64,000 nt of DNA, from NCBI RefSeq assembly GCF_030518235.1, contig NZ_JAULSA010000012.1, forward strand, positions 62,001 through 126,000, in the 5' to 3' direction. The notes below the pieces were generated by a model, which did not search any database, had not been told where the DNA came from, and saw nothing but the letters and a program-made list of their open reading frames with translations. Origin of the DNA: Saccharibacillus sp. CPCC 101409. GTDB lineage: Bacteria; Bacillota; Bacilli; Paenibacillales; Paenibacillaceae. Shown here piece after piece: positions 53,547-61,870 of the stretch (its first letter is position 1; the number at the start of each line of letters is the position of its first letter). Position numbers and translations under genes: made by a program.

Positions 53547-53726
53547 ATGACAACTGCAACCAGCCAACTGACACGGAACTACTTGACCCTCTGCTACAAC
53601 TGCCAGGACGCGCACCTCTGCGAAACCGAAGAAAAATGCCTGGCCTGCTGGTCGGAACAAGGACTGATGGACGAAGAAACCGAAGCAAGCGAAACAAACG
53701 AACTGCTGAACATGTACTACGCTTAA
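53547..53726 (+). CDS. Small Cys-cluster protein, probably anaerobically induced
   Basis: 59 residues, ATG behind GAGGAGTGATCGATT, stop TAA, then a terminator at 53812. Five cysteines are packed as C-x2-C-x5-C-x5-C-x2-C (from CYNCQDAHLC to CLACW), a pattern for zinc or an iron-sulfur cluster; the C-terminus is acidic. The gene is the only one behind the perfect FNR box, so it is probably expressed without oxygen. It is missed by length cut-offs. No family recognised. Confidence 0.7.
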   Translation: MTTATSQLTRNYLTLCYNCQDAHLCETEEKCLACWSEQGLMDEETEASETNELLNMYYA

Positions 53727-53775
53727 GCGTCGATCCTTTTTCATCCTTTAACAAACACTCATTGCATCTTACTAA

Positions 53776-53789
53776 GTGAATATATTCAC
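53776..53789. promoter_or_regulatory. 14-base perfect palindrome
   Basis: GTGAATATATTCAC between the Cys-cluster gene and its terminator, 145 bases before the SDR start. Possible operator; no known regulator assigned. Confidence 0.35.
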
Positions 53790-53811
53790 AATAACTTTCA
53801 TATGTGCTCGA

Positions 53812-53848
53812 CAAGTCTTTCGCCTCCCCTCCCGCGAAGGACTTTTTG
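53812..53848 (+). terminator. Intrinsic terminator of the Cys-cluster gene
   Basis: AAGTCTTTCGC pairs with GCGAAGGACTT (one G-T) and is followed by TTT. Confidence 0.8.
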
Positions 53849-53933
53849 TCTTAAAAGGATAGAGGTGTTCTGTTTGCGGCCGGCGGGGGAAAGGGTAATA
53901 GGAAGCAAACGACGTCAAGGAGCTGAGAATCAC

Positions 53934-54683
53934 ATGGAATTTGAACATTTGACCGTAATCGTCACCGGAGCCGCTCAAGGAATCGGCCGGGCGGTTGCGA
54001 AGAGCTACGCCGAACAGGGAGCGCGCGTCGTGCTTGCCGATACGAAAGAAGCGGAAGGCGCGGCTGCCGCGGCGGAGATCCGCAATTCCGGCGGAGAAGC
54101 GATCTTCGTTCCCTGCGATGTGTCCAAAGAAGCGGATATCACCCAGCTGATGCGCGAAGCGATCGAAGCGTTCGGACAAATCGATATCCTGATCAATAAC
54201 GCCGGCTTCGGAACCTGGAAGTCGCCGTACGAGCTGAGCGTCAAAGAATGGGACGACGTGTTGAACACGAATGTGCGCGGCGCGTTTCTGGGCACGCGGG
54301 AAGCCGCGCTGCATATGCGCAAGCATGCTTCCGGCTGCGTCGTCAATCTGTGTTCGACGCGCGCGCACATGTCCGAGCCGGATTCGGAAGCCTACGCCGC
54401 GTCTAAGGGCGCGATTCTGGCGCTGACGCACGCGATGGCCGTGTCGCTCGGCAAAGACGGCATCCGGGTTAACTGCATCAGTCCGGGTTGGATCGAAACG
54501 GGCGATTACGAAGCGCTGCGGGACGAGGACCACAAGCAGCATCCCGCCGGACGCGTGGGACGCCCGGAAGACGTGGCGCGCGCTTGTCTGTACCTGACGC
54601 ATCCGGACAATACGTTTCTGACCGGAACGGAATTGGTATTGGACGGCGGAATGACGCGGAAAATGATTTACGAGCCCGATTGA
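53934..54683 (+). CDS. Short-chain dehydrogenase/reductase
   Basis: 249 residues from the ATG at 53934 (AAGGAGC upstream). TGAAQGIG at 11-18, Asp36 after the second strand (VVLADT, NAD preference), NNAG at 88-91, and catalytic Ser141, Tyr154 and Lys158 (YAASKGA). The end GTELVLDGGMTRKMIY is the common SDR C-terminus. Resembles sugar or polyol dehydrogenases; substrate unknown. Single gene with a terminator. Confidence 0.93.
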   Translation: MEFEHLTVIVTGAAQGIGRAVAKSYAEQGARVVLADTKEAEGAAAAAEIRNSGGEAIFVPCDVSKEADITQLMREAIEAFGQIDILINNAGFGTWKSPYELSVKEWDDVLNTNVRGAFLGTREAALHMRKHASGCVVNLCSTRAHMSEPDSEAYAASKGAILALTHAMAVSLGKDGIRVNCISPGWIETGDYEALRDEDHKQHPAGRVGRPEDVARACLYLTHPDNTFLTGTELVLDGGMTRKMIYEPD

Positions 54684-54706
54684 GGCGATCAAGCAGAGTA
54701 AAGCGA

Positions 54707-54743
54707 GGCGGGCAAACGCGCAAGCGGAGCCTGCCTTATTTTC
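54707..54743 (+). terminator. Intrinsic terminator after SDR gene
   Basis: Eight-pair stem AGGCGGGC with GCCTGCCT (one G-U), then TATTTT. Confidence 0.65.
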
Positions 54744-55046
54744 ATGACTGGACTTATTGCACGCATTTCCGGACTTTCCGAGCATGTTAGCAAACCTGCT
54801 ATTTATACTTGTTTACGATGTTCAGAGCGGGCTGTGCCTTCATCCGCTGTACGCTTTTTTTACGTTGTTCGAATTTTTGTCATGGAATATGTAAATAAAA
54901 GGTTTAAGTGCTTCGATTTCGGGTAAATTAATAGGCATGGAGTAATGTTCGCTTCTTATTCTCAGTATTTCTTCTCCTAAGTTCACTGTACGGACAGCCG
55001 GACGTGAAGCCAAATTCACTTATTCGCGGACATCCGCGCAAAACAC
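54744..55046. other. AT-rich gap upstream of the gerQ-like gene
   Basis: No gene can be supported. The stretch is AT-rich and should contain the promoter of the spore coat gene, but no sigma-E or sigma-K box was clear enough to call. Confidence 0.4.
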
Positions 55047-55058
55047 GAGGAGGAATAA

Positions 55059-55466
55059 ATGATGGAATACGCATACTCGCCGGTGACTTACCGGATTGGC
55101 AGCGGTTTGAACGGACTGTCGGGCAAGAGCGCGGCGGGTTTCCGCAATCCGCTTGCAAGATCGGGCGCTCCGATGATCGACGCTTCGATTCCGCAGACCA
55201 ATTACGATCAGCCGAATGTGATGTCCACTTTGCAGAACAACCTGGGACGGATCGGCACTTTTTATCTGGTACCCGGAATGAACGCGGGCGTTACGGCTTC
55301 TTCGATCGAAGGACGACTCGAAGCCGCAGGCAGCGATCATATCGTGCTGAGCGCCGAATACGGCCAGCGCACCGTCGTACCGATGAGCAGTATCGATTAC
55401 GTGGTATTCAGCGATACGACCGGTTATTTCTATTCGGGCAACGAAGCTTTTTTCGCCGGACAATAA
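55059..55466 (+). CDS. Spore coat protein, GerQ-like
   Basis: 135 residues, ATG behind GAGGAGGAATAA. The N-terminal 55 residues are Gly/Ser/Pro-rich; the C-terminal 75 match the GerQ core: LGRIGTFYLVPG, IEGRLEAAGSDHIVLSA, TVVPMSSIDYVVFSD. GerQ is a sporulation protein cross-linked into the coat by transglutaminase and needed for proper CwlJ function in germination. The fit to the family is good but the Gln-rich cross-linking start is not evident. Confidence 0.78.
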   Translation: MMEYAYSPVTYRIGSGLNGLSGKSAAGFRNPLARSGAPMIDASIPQTNYDQPNVMSTLQNNLGRIGTFYLVPGMNAGVTASSIEGRLEAAGSDHIVLSAEYGQRTVVPMSSIDYVVFSDTTGYFYSGNEAFFAGQ

Positions 55467-55561
55467 CCTTCACCCAGCAGGTGTTCCCGTCGTTCCGAAG
55501 CGGAATTCCAATCATCCCACTTTAAAGCGAGGTTTGGACCCCACATGGATATCCACATATG

Positions 55562-55600
55562 AAAGCCCCTTTGCCGATCGGACGGTGGAGGGGCTTTTTT
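55562..55600 (+). terminator. Intrinsic terminator of the gerQ-like gene
   Basis: AAAGCCCC pairs with GGGGCTTT and ends in TTTTTT. Confidence 0.88.
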
Positions 55601-55603
55601 AAT

Positions 55604-55789
55604 GAACGTCGTTTAGAAAAGACTATTTACAGAGCCGGAACACAAGTTTCGATCCTATTCACGCACGACGCGATGCACACGTTCGAAGGCTCTCAAACCG
55701 GTTTTCGCTCGGAATCGGGCGCGGTCGTTATTTTTGTCCTTGAAGAAAAAGAATATAAACTGCACAGTATTCATGTAAGCAGGGAATAA
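55604..55789 (+). CDS. Uncertain short frame
   Basis: An open frame of about 60 codons to TAA at 55787-55789 with plausible coding character (TQVSILFTHDAMHTFEG; AVVIFVLEEKEYKLHSIHV) but no start codon with a ribosome binding site outside the terminator hairpin. The only upstream ATG (55559) lies in the hairpin. It may be a relic or noise. Confidence 0.2.
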   Translation, partial: ERRLEKTIYRAGTQVSILFTHDAMHTFEGSQTGFRSESGAVVIFVLEEKEYKLHSIHVSRE

Positions 55790-55824
55790 TATATCGAGCG
55801 ATCAGATAGAAAGAAGGGCTACGC

Positions 55825-56184
55825 ATGGAGGCGAGTTACTCGCATTACGGTCTGGGCATGGAAGCGCTCGATGCCGGCCGCATGGAGGAAGCGATCCGTC
55901 ACTTCAACGCATCGCTGACCGAAGGCGAACATTTTGCAACACATATGAGGTTGTACGAATGTTATAAACGCCTGAACGCTCACGAGCCGGCAAAGAAGCA
56001 TATTCAGCAGGCTTATGCTCTGAACGACAGAAGCGACAAAGTGTCGCTGGAGTATGCCCGTACTCTGCATGAGGCCGGAAGCATCGCGCAAGCGCGGGAC
56101 GTTTTGCAAAAAATTCTGTCCCGCAATCCTTCGTATTTTCCCGCCAGACAGCTGCTATCGGATGAAAATCCGCCCATGCAGTAA
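55825..56184 (+). CDS. Tetratricopeptide-repeat protein
   Basis: 119 residues, ATG behind AGAAAGAAGGGC. Three TPR-like helix pairs are visible: GLGMEALDAGRMEEAIRHFNA, MRLYECYKRLNAHEPAKKHI and EYARTLHEAGSIAQARDVLQ. A small cytoplasmic adaptor expected to bind a peptide or partner protein. Followed by a hairpin without T run. Confidence 0.85.
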   Translation: MEASYSHYGLGMEALDAGRMEEAIRHFNASLTEGEHFATHMRLYECYKRLNAHEPAKKHIQQAYALNDRSDKVSLEYARTLHEAGSIAQARDVLQKILSRNPSYFPARQLLSDENPPMQ

Positions 56185-56229
56185 AGTAAACGCAGAGGAA
56201 GATCGGCTCGGACGGCGAAATACATTAGT

Positions 56230-56270
56230 CGGCAGTTTGATTCGCACGTATTAAATCAGGCAAACTGCCG
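56230..56270. promoter_or_regulatory. Inverted repeat upstream of the fucosidase gene
   Basis: CGGCAGTTTG and CAAACTGCCG, perfect over 10 bases, separated by 21 bases; no T run follows. It could be an operator for the glycosidase gene or a weak terminator of the TPR gene. Confidence 0.4.
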
Positions 56271-56317
56271 CAGATGGAACGGCGAGCAGCCGATCAAGAA
56301 AGGACGCGATCTCCACT

Positions 56318-57820
56318 ATGAATTTGCAAGAAATCGCAAGCATTGCTCCGTCGCACAGGCAGTTGGCCTGGCAGCGGCTGGGTTTTTACGGTTTTATCCA
56401 TTTCGGCATGAATACGATGACAAACCGCGAGTGGGGCGAAGGGCATGAAGATCTTTCGCTGTTCAACCCCGAGAAGCTGGACGCGCGCGAGTGGGTTTCG
56501 CTGCTGCGCGAATCCGGCATGCAGGCGGTCATTCTGACCTGCAAGCATCACGACGGCTTCTGCTTATGGCCGAGCGAGTACTCGGCGCATACGGTAGCGA
56601 ATACGCCCTGGCGCGGCGGACGAGGGGATTTGGTCAAGGAAGTGTCGGACGCCTGCCGTGAATATGGATTGAAATTCGGCGTCTATTTGTCGCCCTGGGA
56701 CCGGACGGAGTCCAGCTACGGCGAAGGCAAGGCTTACGACGACTTCTATGTCAGCCAGCTTACGGAGCTGCTGCGAAATTACGGCGAGATCGGCTGCGTA
56801 TGGCTGGACGGCGCCAACGGAGAAGGTCCGAGCGGGAAAAAGCAGTCTTACGATTGGGATCGTTATTACAAAGTCGTCAGACGCTGTCAGCCCGGCTGTG
56901 TCATCAGCGTATGCGGTCCGGATATTCGCTGGGTCGGCAACGAGGCGGGACATACCCGTGTCGAAGAATGGAGCGTCGTGCCCGGGCCGCTGCGGGACGC
57001 GGAGAAAACGTCGGAGAAATCGCAGCAGGCGGACGACGGGCAATTCTCCCGTTCTTTCAACTCGATGGAAGAAGACCTGGGCAGCCGCCGGGCGATCGAA
57101 GCCTACGACGGGGAATGGGTCTGGTATCCGGCCGAGGTCAATACGTCGATCCGGCCGGGTTGGTTCTATCATGCGGAGGAAGACGACCGCGTCCGCAGCG
57201 GCAAAGAACTGTTTGAGATCTATCTTAATTCGGTCGGCGGCAATGCGACTTTTCTGTTGAATGTGCCGCCGAACGCCCGGGGCGAGATCGCCCGGCCGGA
57301 TCGCGATTCGCTGCTCGATCTGGGTCGGCGCATTGCGGAGCTCCATGATGAATCTCCAAGCGCAAATGCGCGCCTTGCCGTGTCCAGCACGGATCGCCTG
57401 ACGAGTGTCGAAGCCTGGCTGGACGGCGGATTTGCGCATACGAGCCGTCCCGTCGACGAATCGCAGTCAAATATTTTTGCGTCGGATTGGGATTTCTGGA
57501 AGCCGGATACCGCAGACGCGGCGCCCTGGCTGGAGCTGACATTGTCGGGAGAAACGAAAGTTAACGCCGTTGTGCTGCGGGAGCATATCCGGCTTGGACA
57601 GCGAATCGAAGCGTTCGAGATCTGGAGCGAAAGCGAAGAAGCCGCCGGTTTTCCTGCGGATACGAAAAGCTGGAATCGGGTTGCCTCGGGAACTATTGTC
57701 GGCTATCAGCGTATCGTTCGACTGAACCGGCCGGTCTCGGGAACGATCCGGATCATTTTTAAAGCCTATCGGGGGTTCATGACGCTGGCGCATGTACGGC
57801 CGGCCCATATTCGAGACTGA
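56318..57820 (+). CDS. Alpha-L-fucosidase (GH29)
   Basis: 500 residues, ATG start. GH29 catalytic domain about 10-345: FYGFIHFGMNTMTNREWGEG, VILTCKHHDGFCLWPS and the nucleophile Asp164 in VWLDGANGEG; RPGWFYHAEEDDRVRSG and ATFLLNVPPNARG close the domain. A C-terminal beta-sandwich (about 355-500) resembles an F5/8-type discoidin domain. No signal peptide, so it acts on imported fucosides in the cytoplasm. It follows the plant-glycan theme of the large pectin enzyme but is not linked to it. Confidence 0.93.
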   Translation: MNLQEIASIAPSHRQLAWQRLGFYGFIHFGMNTMTNREWGEGHEDLSLFNPEKLDAREWVSLLRESGMQAVILTCKHHDGFCLWPSEYSAHTVANTPWRGGRGDLVKEVSDACREYGLKFGVYLSPWDRTESSYGEGKAYDDFYVSQLTELLRNYGEIGCVWLDGANGEGPSGKKQSYDWDRYYKVVRRCQPGCVISVCGPDIRWVGNEAGHTRVEEWSVVPGPLRDAEKTSEKSQQADDGQFSRSFNSMEEDLGSRRAIEAYDGEWVWYPAEVNTSIRPGWFYHAEEDDRVRSGKELFEIYLNSVGGNATFLLNVPPNARGEIARPDRDSLLDLGRRIAELHDESPSANARLAVSSTDRLTSVEAWLDGGFAHTSRPVDESQSNIFASDWDFWKPDTADAAPWLELTLSGETKVNAVVLREHIRLGQRIEAFEIWSESEEAAGFPADTKSWNRVASGTIVGYQRIVRLNRPVSGTIRIIFKAYRGFMTLAHVRPAHIRD

Positions 57821-57845
57821 AAAGAATTTAAACGGAGGGATTCAT

Positions 57846-58751
57846 GTGATCAAACGATTCGCCGCATTCGGGGCCGCTGCGATGATTGCGCTCTCGCTTG
57901 TTCAAGGAAACGCCGCCGCTGCCGCAAAGATCGAAATTATCGTCAACGACAAAAACGTAAGCAGCGATGTGTCCGCTTATATCCGGCAGGGCGTGACCTT
58001 CGTCCCGCTGAATGTAGTCGGCCAGATTCCCGGCAGCACAGTGAAATGGGACAACGCGGCCAAAACGGCTACGGTTACGAGCGGCACGAAAACCGTCCAA
58101 TTGGCGGCCGGACAGAAATGGGCTGTGATCGACGGCAAAAAAACCGCGCTGGCTGCCGCGCCGGTGCTGAGCGGGGGCCGGATCATGGTTCCGCTGCGCG
58201 TGATCGCGGAAGCGTCGGGCGCTTATGTGGAATGGAGCCCGGCAACGCAGACCGTGTTTATCGGCAAAGCCGACAGCAAGCTGCTGGAGCGGCTGAACAG
58301 CGAGAATTTGGCCGAAGCGCGGACGGCCGCGGTGCAGCTTCCGACGATAAGACTTGTAAAAGGTTTTGAAATCGATCCCGTTTCCGCGGAGGGCCAGAAC
58401 CTTACTTATTATTTCCCGGAAGGCCGCGCCGACCGCTTCTTTATCGCGGCGGGCGATCTAATCTATTATTATGAGATCAAAAGTGGTGTCAGCCGCGAAG
58501 TCTGGACCGCCAAGCTCGATCCTTTAACCAAAAAGGGCGAAGGCGCGCTCCCGTTCATACAGTCTAAAGCGCTTGCGCAGGAAGGCAAGAAACCGGCGGT
58601 TTCCGGCCGCTTTGCTTTCTTCCATGTCATGCCGCATATCGGCGAGGCACAGTACGGATTTGTCGAAGCCGACGGCACGGAGACGCAGCTGGGGCAGCGG
58701 GAAATGAACTTCGGGACCATAATCGGAATCGAAGGCGAACAAAAGCTCTAA
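57846..58751 (+). CDS. Secreted stalk-domain (copper amine oxidase-like) protein
   Basis: 301 residues, GTG start behind GGAGGGATTCAT. The signal peptide is FAAFGAAAMIALSLVQGNAAAAA. Stalk-domain strands follow: IEIIVNDKNV, VTFVPLNVVG, VKWDNAAKTATVT, then RIMVPLRVIAEASGAYVEW and TQTVFIG (about residues 25-160). The C-terminal half is a separate domain of unknown type. The stalk domain is a widespread extracellular module in Paenibacillus with no copper oxidase activity. Confidence 0.88.
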   Translation: MIKRFAAFGAAAMIALSLVQGNAAAAAKIEIIVNDKNVSSDVSAYIRQGVTFVPLNVVGQIPGSTVKWDNAAKTATVTSGTKTVQLAAGQKWAVIDGKKTALAAAPVLSGGRIMVPLRVIAEASGAYVEWSPATQTVFIGKADSKLLERLNSENLAEARTAAVQLPTIRLVKGFEIDPVSAEGQNLTYYFPEGRADRFFIAAGDLIYYYEIKSGVSREVWTAKLDPLTKKGEGALPFIQSKALAQEGKKPAVSGRFAFFHVMPHIGEAQYGFVEADGTETQLGQREMNFGTIIGIEGEQKL

Positions 58752-58838
58752 CCGCAGGTCAAAGACATATCGCGTATCGTCCTCGGCGCGTCAGCTTTCA
58801 TATACGGGATGCGCAATATCAATTTTCCTTTTCTCTAT

Positions 58839-58858
58839 AAGGCCCTTCGGGGCTTTTT
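58839..58858 (+). terminator. Intrinsic terminator of the stalk-domain gene
   Basis: AAGGCCC, TTC, GGGGCTTTTT. Confidence 0.8.
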
Positions 58859-59022
58859 ATATTTTTTTGTTGAAAAGTAAACGAAAGCAAACGGCGGAAC
58901 GTTTATGGAATAAGCCGTTTTACGCTTGAAAAGAGCTGTAAAAATCGTATGATTTAGAAAGGCCGTTCAATCCGGCGGCTGCGTTTGTACAGCGTTTCGT
59001 ATAGGGCGGCTTATTTTTGCAC

Positions 59023-59157
59023 ATGCGAAAGGAGGTATCGCTGACGGATTTTCAAGCAAGCAACCAGCTTAGTCAATCCCAACCGGTTTTTAATGAAAAT
59101 TTGAAAGGATTCCAAAAAGCTAGACTGGTGTTTCAAACGGACAAAATGCTACTATGA
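59023..59157 (+). CDS. Possible small protein, 38-44 residues
   Basis: AAAGGAGG at 59028 is followed by CTG 59041 (38 residues); an in-frame ATG lies upstream at 59023 (44 residues). The product would begin TDFQASNQLSQSQPVFNEN and end TDKMLL. The stop TGA overlaps an ATG at 59154 (ATGA) that is in frame with the following gene, a hint of coupling. No family; the rest of the gap 58752-59022 shows only the terminator. Confidence 0.3.
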   Translation: MRKEVSLTDFQASNQLSQSQPVFNENLKGFQKARLVFQTDKMLL

Positions 59158-59207
59158 AAGGAAGGGAATTTGACGTTTTACCGACATATGCACTGGGAGG
59201 AAAGACA

Positions 59208-60668
59208 ATGGGCAAGCTCCAAGCCTTACTTCAGGCGAATCCCGACGAGGAGCCTTTGGAGCTCTCGCAAAGACTGCTGAACCGGCTGCAAAGCTTTATG
59301 CCGGAACAAGCAGGGCATGCGCTGATCGAGGCTTCTTTCGAATGGGTGGACGATTTCGGGCTTGACGATGAAACAAACAGGCGTATCGACGATCGGATCA
59401 ACGAAGCATGGTCGACTTTCGCTCTTCTGACCCCTGAAGACCGCGTCTGGTTCTATGAAACGATACTTACATATTTGGAACGCGAACCTTTTGTAGAACC
59501 GGAAAAAGCGCGGCAAAGCGCGAAGCTGGCGGAATTGTTCGCTTTACGCAAAGCTTCGCTGGAAAGCTCCTACGCGCTCCGGTCAGAGCTCAGGCTGCAG
59601 CATCCCCGGCTGCTGGAACTGCTGAAGAACTGGATCGACAGGGGAGCGCAGACCGCGCCGGACAGTCCGGGGTTTCCGGGACTTTCGCGCGCCGCCGCTG
59701 CGCTGTTCGAAGTGTACTTCAATCATCCGCATTATATGGACGACGACGATCTGCGCGCCGAAGCCGCCGGACTTTTGCCTGCGCTGATCCGCATCTTCTA
59801 TGCGGACTGCAATCATATTCATGTATATATGCTCGGCTATCACGGCGATTATGCCAGGGAAACGGCGCTGCTGATCGACTTTTATGTAAAGCTGGACCGG
59901 CCCCGGGAAAAGAAAGGCGCCGCTTATCTCAGCCTCGCTTCTTCCTTCATGGGGGAAGGGGCGGCGGCGCTCGAACGCGGCGTCGTGCCGGTGCTGGATG
60001 TGCTGGGCAGGCTGATGAAAGGCTGGACGGACGAAGAATTCGACGAATTCCTGGATACGTTCGTGTATTATCCGCTGCTGCATCAGCCGCTGCTCCAGAT
60101 TGCCAGATCGACGGAGCGCCGGATGGTACTGGACCTGGCGGTCCGGCAGCAGCGCCGGACTTCCCGCGCCGAAGAAGCGGCGTGCACGCTGGAAGAAGCG
60201 AATCGAATTATCGCGCAGATCGAAGCCGAACGGATGCCCAGCGGAGAAGGCGGAGTGAGATTCGCGGATTTCAACTTCAAGCTTGCGGTGATCGAGGAAT
60301 TGATGTATAAACAGCAGGTACTGCGGCCGCGGTTCGATGTAGGGGTATTCGTGCAGGAGTATGTGCTGCGGGAAATCTCGATCGCCGAAGAAGGGGATTG
60401 CCCGATCCCGGAAGTTCGCGAATATTTCGAACGGCTCGTGCTGACCGAGCAGGATCTGGCGCGGGTGACCAAGCTTGTCATCGCGGGCGGACAGCAGGTC
60501 CAGCTTCAGATCGTGCCGTTCTGGAACGGCGAAGACGGAATGTTCGATGTGCATTCGCTCGAAGACCTCAAGCACCTGCCGAATCTGCGCGTGCTCCAGA
60601 CGATCGGGCTGCTGAAAGCCGACGCGGCTCCCGCTGTCGAGCGCGGCATTATTTTGATTCAGGATTAG
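59208..60668 (+). CDS. Unknown helical protein
   Basis: 486 residues from the ATG at 59208 behind GGGAGGAAAGACA; an in-frame ATG at 59154 overlaps the small frame upstream. The protein is soluble, Leu/Glu/Arg-rich and mostly helical (LELSQRLLNRLQSFM; LLELLKNWIDRG), with a beta-rich end (QVQLQIVPFWNGEDGMFDVHS; RGIILIQD). No motif recognised. A methyltransferase gene begins 27 bases downstream and is probably cotranscribed. Confidence 0.75.
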   Translation: MGKLQALLQANPDEEPLELSQRLLNRLQSFMPEQAGHALIEASFEWVDDFGLDDETNRRIDDRINEAWSTFALLTPEDRVWFYETILTYLEREPFVEPEKARQSAKLAELFALRKASLESSYALRSELRLQHPRLLELLKNWIDRGAQTAPDSPGFPGLSRAAAALFEVYFNHPHYMDDDDLRAEAAGLLPALIRIFYADCNHIHVYMLGYHGDYARETALLIDFYVKLDRPREKKGAAYLSLASSFMGEGAAALERGVVPVLDVLGRLMKGWTDEEFDEFLDTFVYYPLLHQPLLQIARSTERRMVLDLAVRQQRRTSRAEEAACTLEEANRIIAQIEAERMPSGEGGVRFADFNFKLAVIEELMYKQQVLRPRFDVGVFVQEYVLREISIAEEGDCPIPEVREYFERLVLTEQDLARVTKLVIAGGQQVQLQIVPFWNGEDGMFDVHSLEDLKHLPNLRVLQTIGLLKADAAPAVERGIILIQD

Positions 60669-60694
60669 AAAAAGCTACAGGAAGGATGTGCAGC

Positions 60695-61558
60695 ATGAGC
60701 AAACAGCCAACCCCGGACCGGGAAAACGAACACGGCGCGACGAAGCAAACGGAACCCGCCGCTTCGCATCCTTTTAACGAGGACGCCTGGAACAAGGAAA
60801 CGTACGACGCCTGGGTGCAGCGGTTCGGGACGCCCGAAGAAGCGGCTGCGCGAATCGCCGCGCAGCCTGCGAAATCGTTGTCGGTGCTGCTCGAAGCGAT
60901 CGGCGATCCTTCCGGCAAACGCATCATGAACCTGATGGGTTCGAACGGCAGCAAAGCGGCGGCTCTGGCTCTGCTCGGCGCCAAAGTCACGGTCGCCGAT
61001 TTCTCGCCGGGCAACCGACGCTACGCGCTGGACCTGGCGAAAGCCGCCGGCGTGCCGCTGGAGTATATCGTCTCCGACGTGCTGAAGCTGGATACGGCAG
61101 TCCTTGCGGGATCGTTCGATATTGTGCTGGCCGAGATGGGCATCCTGCATTATTTTACGGACCTGTCTCCGTTTATGGCACTCGTACACGCGCTGCTGGC
61201 CCCGGGCGGGCGGTTCGTGCTGCGCGACTTCCATCCGGTGTCCACCAAGCTGATCTCTTCGCGCGGCACGACGGCCAAGATCCGCAAGCATAAAGTCGAC
61301 GGCGATTATTTCGATACTTCACTGGAAGAGCAGGAAGCTTCTTTTGCCAAGTATGCGGAAGGAGAGTCTCCGAAGGTGCTGCTGCGTAAGTGGAATCTCG
61401 GGGAAATCGTTACGGCCGCCGCCGCTTCCGGGCTGACGATCCATCGTTTGAACGAGGAACCGAATCTGTCCGGCGACAGCTTCGATCGGGGAATTCCGAA
61501 AACATTTACCTTAACGGCGCATAAATATTCGCAGGAAACGCCGGAAAAGCGTGCATAA
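60695..61558 (+). CDS. Class I SAM-dependent methyltransferase
   Basis: 287 residues, ATG at 60695 behind AGGAAGG. After a polar N-terminal tail the Rossmann-like SAM site appears: IMNLMGSNGSKAAALALLGA (motif I variant), VTVADFSPGNRRYA (acidic residue for the ribose), YIVSDVLKLD, and LAEMGILHYF. Transfers a methyl group to an unknown small molecule. Motif I lacks the usual GxGxG but keeps G-x-N-G. Confidence 0.88.
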   Translation: MSKQPTPDRENEHGATKQTEPAASHPFNEDAWNKETYDAWVQRFGTPEEAAARIAAQPAKSLSVLLEAIGDPSGKRIMNLMGSNGSKAAALALLGAKVTVADFSPGNRRYALDLAKAAGVPLEYIVSDVLKLDTAVLAGSFDIVLAEMGILHYFTDLSPFMALVHALLAPGGRFVLRDFHPVSTKLISSRGTTAKIRKHKVDGDYFDTSLEEQEASFAKYAEGESPKVLLRKWNLGEIVTAAAASGLTIHRLNEEPNLSGDSFDRGIPKTFTLTAHKYSQETPEKRA

Positions 61559-61605
61559 AGCCATCCAGGCCGCATTTCAATATGAACGAAACAAGAATAA
61601 CGCCG

Positions 61606-61632
61606 AAAAACCGCCGAAAAGGCGGTTTTTTG
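61606..61632 (+). terminator. Intrinsic terminator of the methyltransferase operon
   Basis: AAAAACCGCC, GAAAA, GGCGGTTTTT. Confidence 0.92.
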
Positions 61633-61870
61633 TTCTTTTTGACGCCTTATCCCTATTTTGCTCAGCGGCGTCTGGAATTATAATTAAAGTTATAGCTAAA
61701 AAAGAAACGGAGTGAGCGAAATTGGGAAGTTGCTAGCGCCGCCTATGCGGCCGAAGAAAAGAGGACAGTCCCTGACGGTAATTCAATATTATTCAGAAAA
61801 TCGAAGGAGGTGGACCCGTTTTTCGCCAATGTAACGCTCAGGGAAGCGGGGCGGAAAACGGGGAAACATA
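61633..61870 (+). promoter_or_regulatory. Leader region of the CNNM/CorC transporter gene
   Basis: About 170 bases of possible leader after an AT-rich promoter-like stretch (61675-61700). It has a CCGCctatGCGG hairpin near 61740 and a conserved-looking GAGGACAGTCCCTGAC segment near 61760. It could be a structured RNA, but I could not match it to the M-box or the manganese riboswitch. Confidence 0.3.

Noticed and set aside
54771..54795. Similarity of GGACTTTCCGAGCATGTTAG to the right end of palindromic element 1
   Set aside because: The match is short and imperfect and no inverted partner was found within 250 bases.
55559..55601. ATG start for the short frame after the gerQ-like gene
   Set aside because: The ATG sits inside the rho-independent terminator hairpin and has no ribosome binding site.
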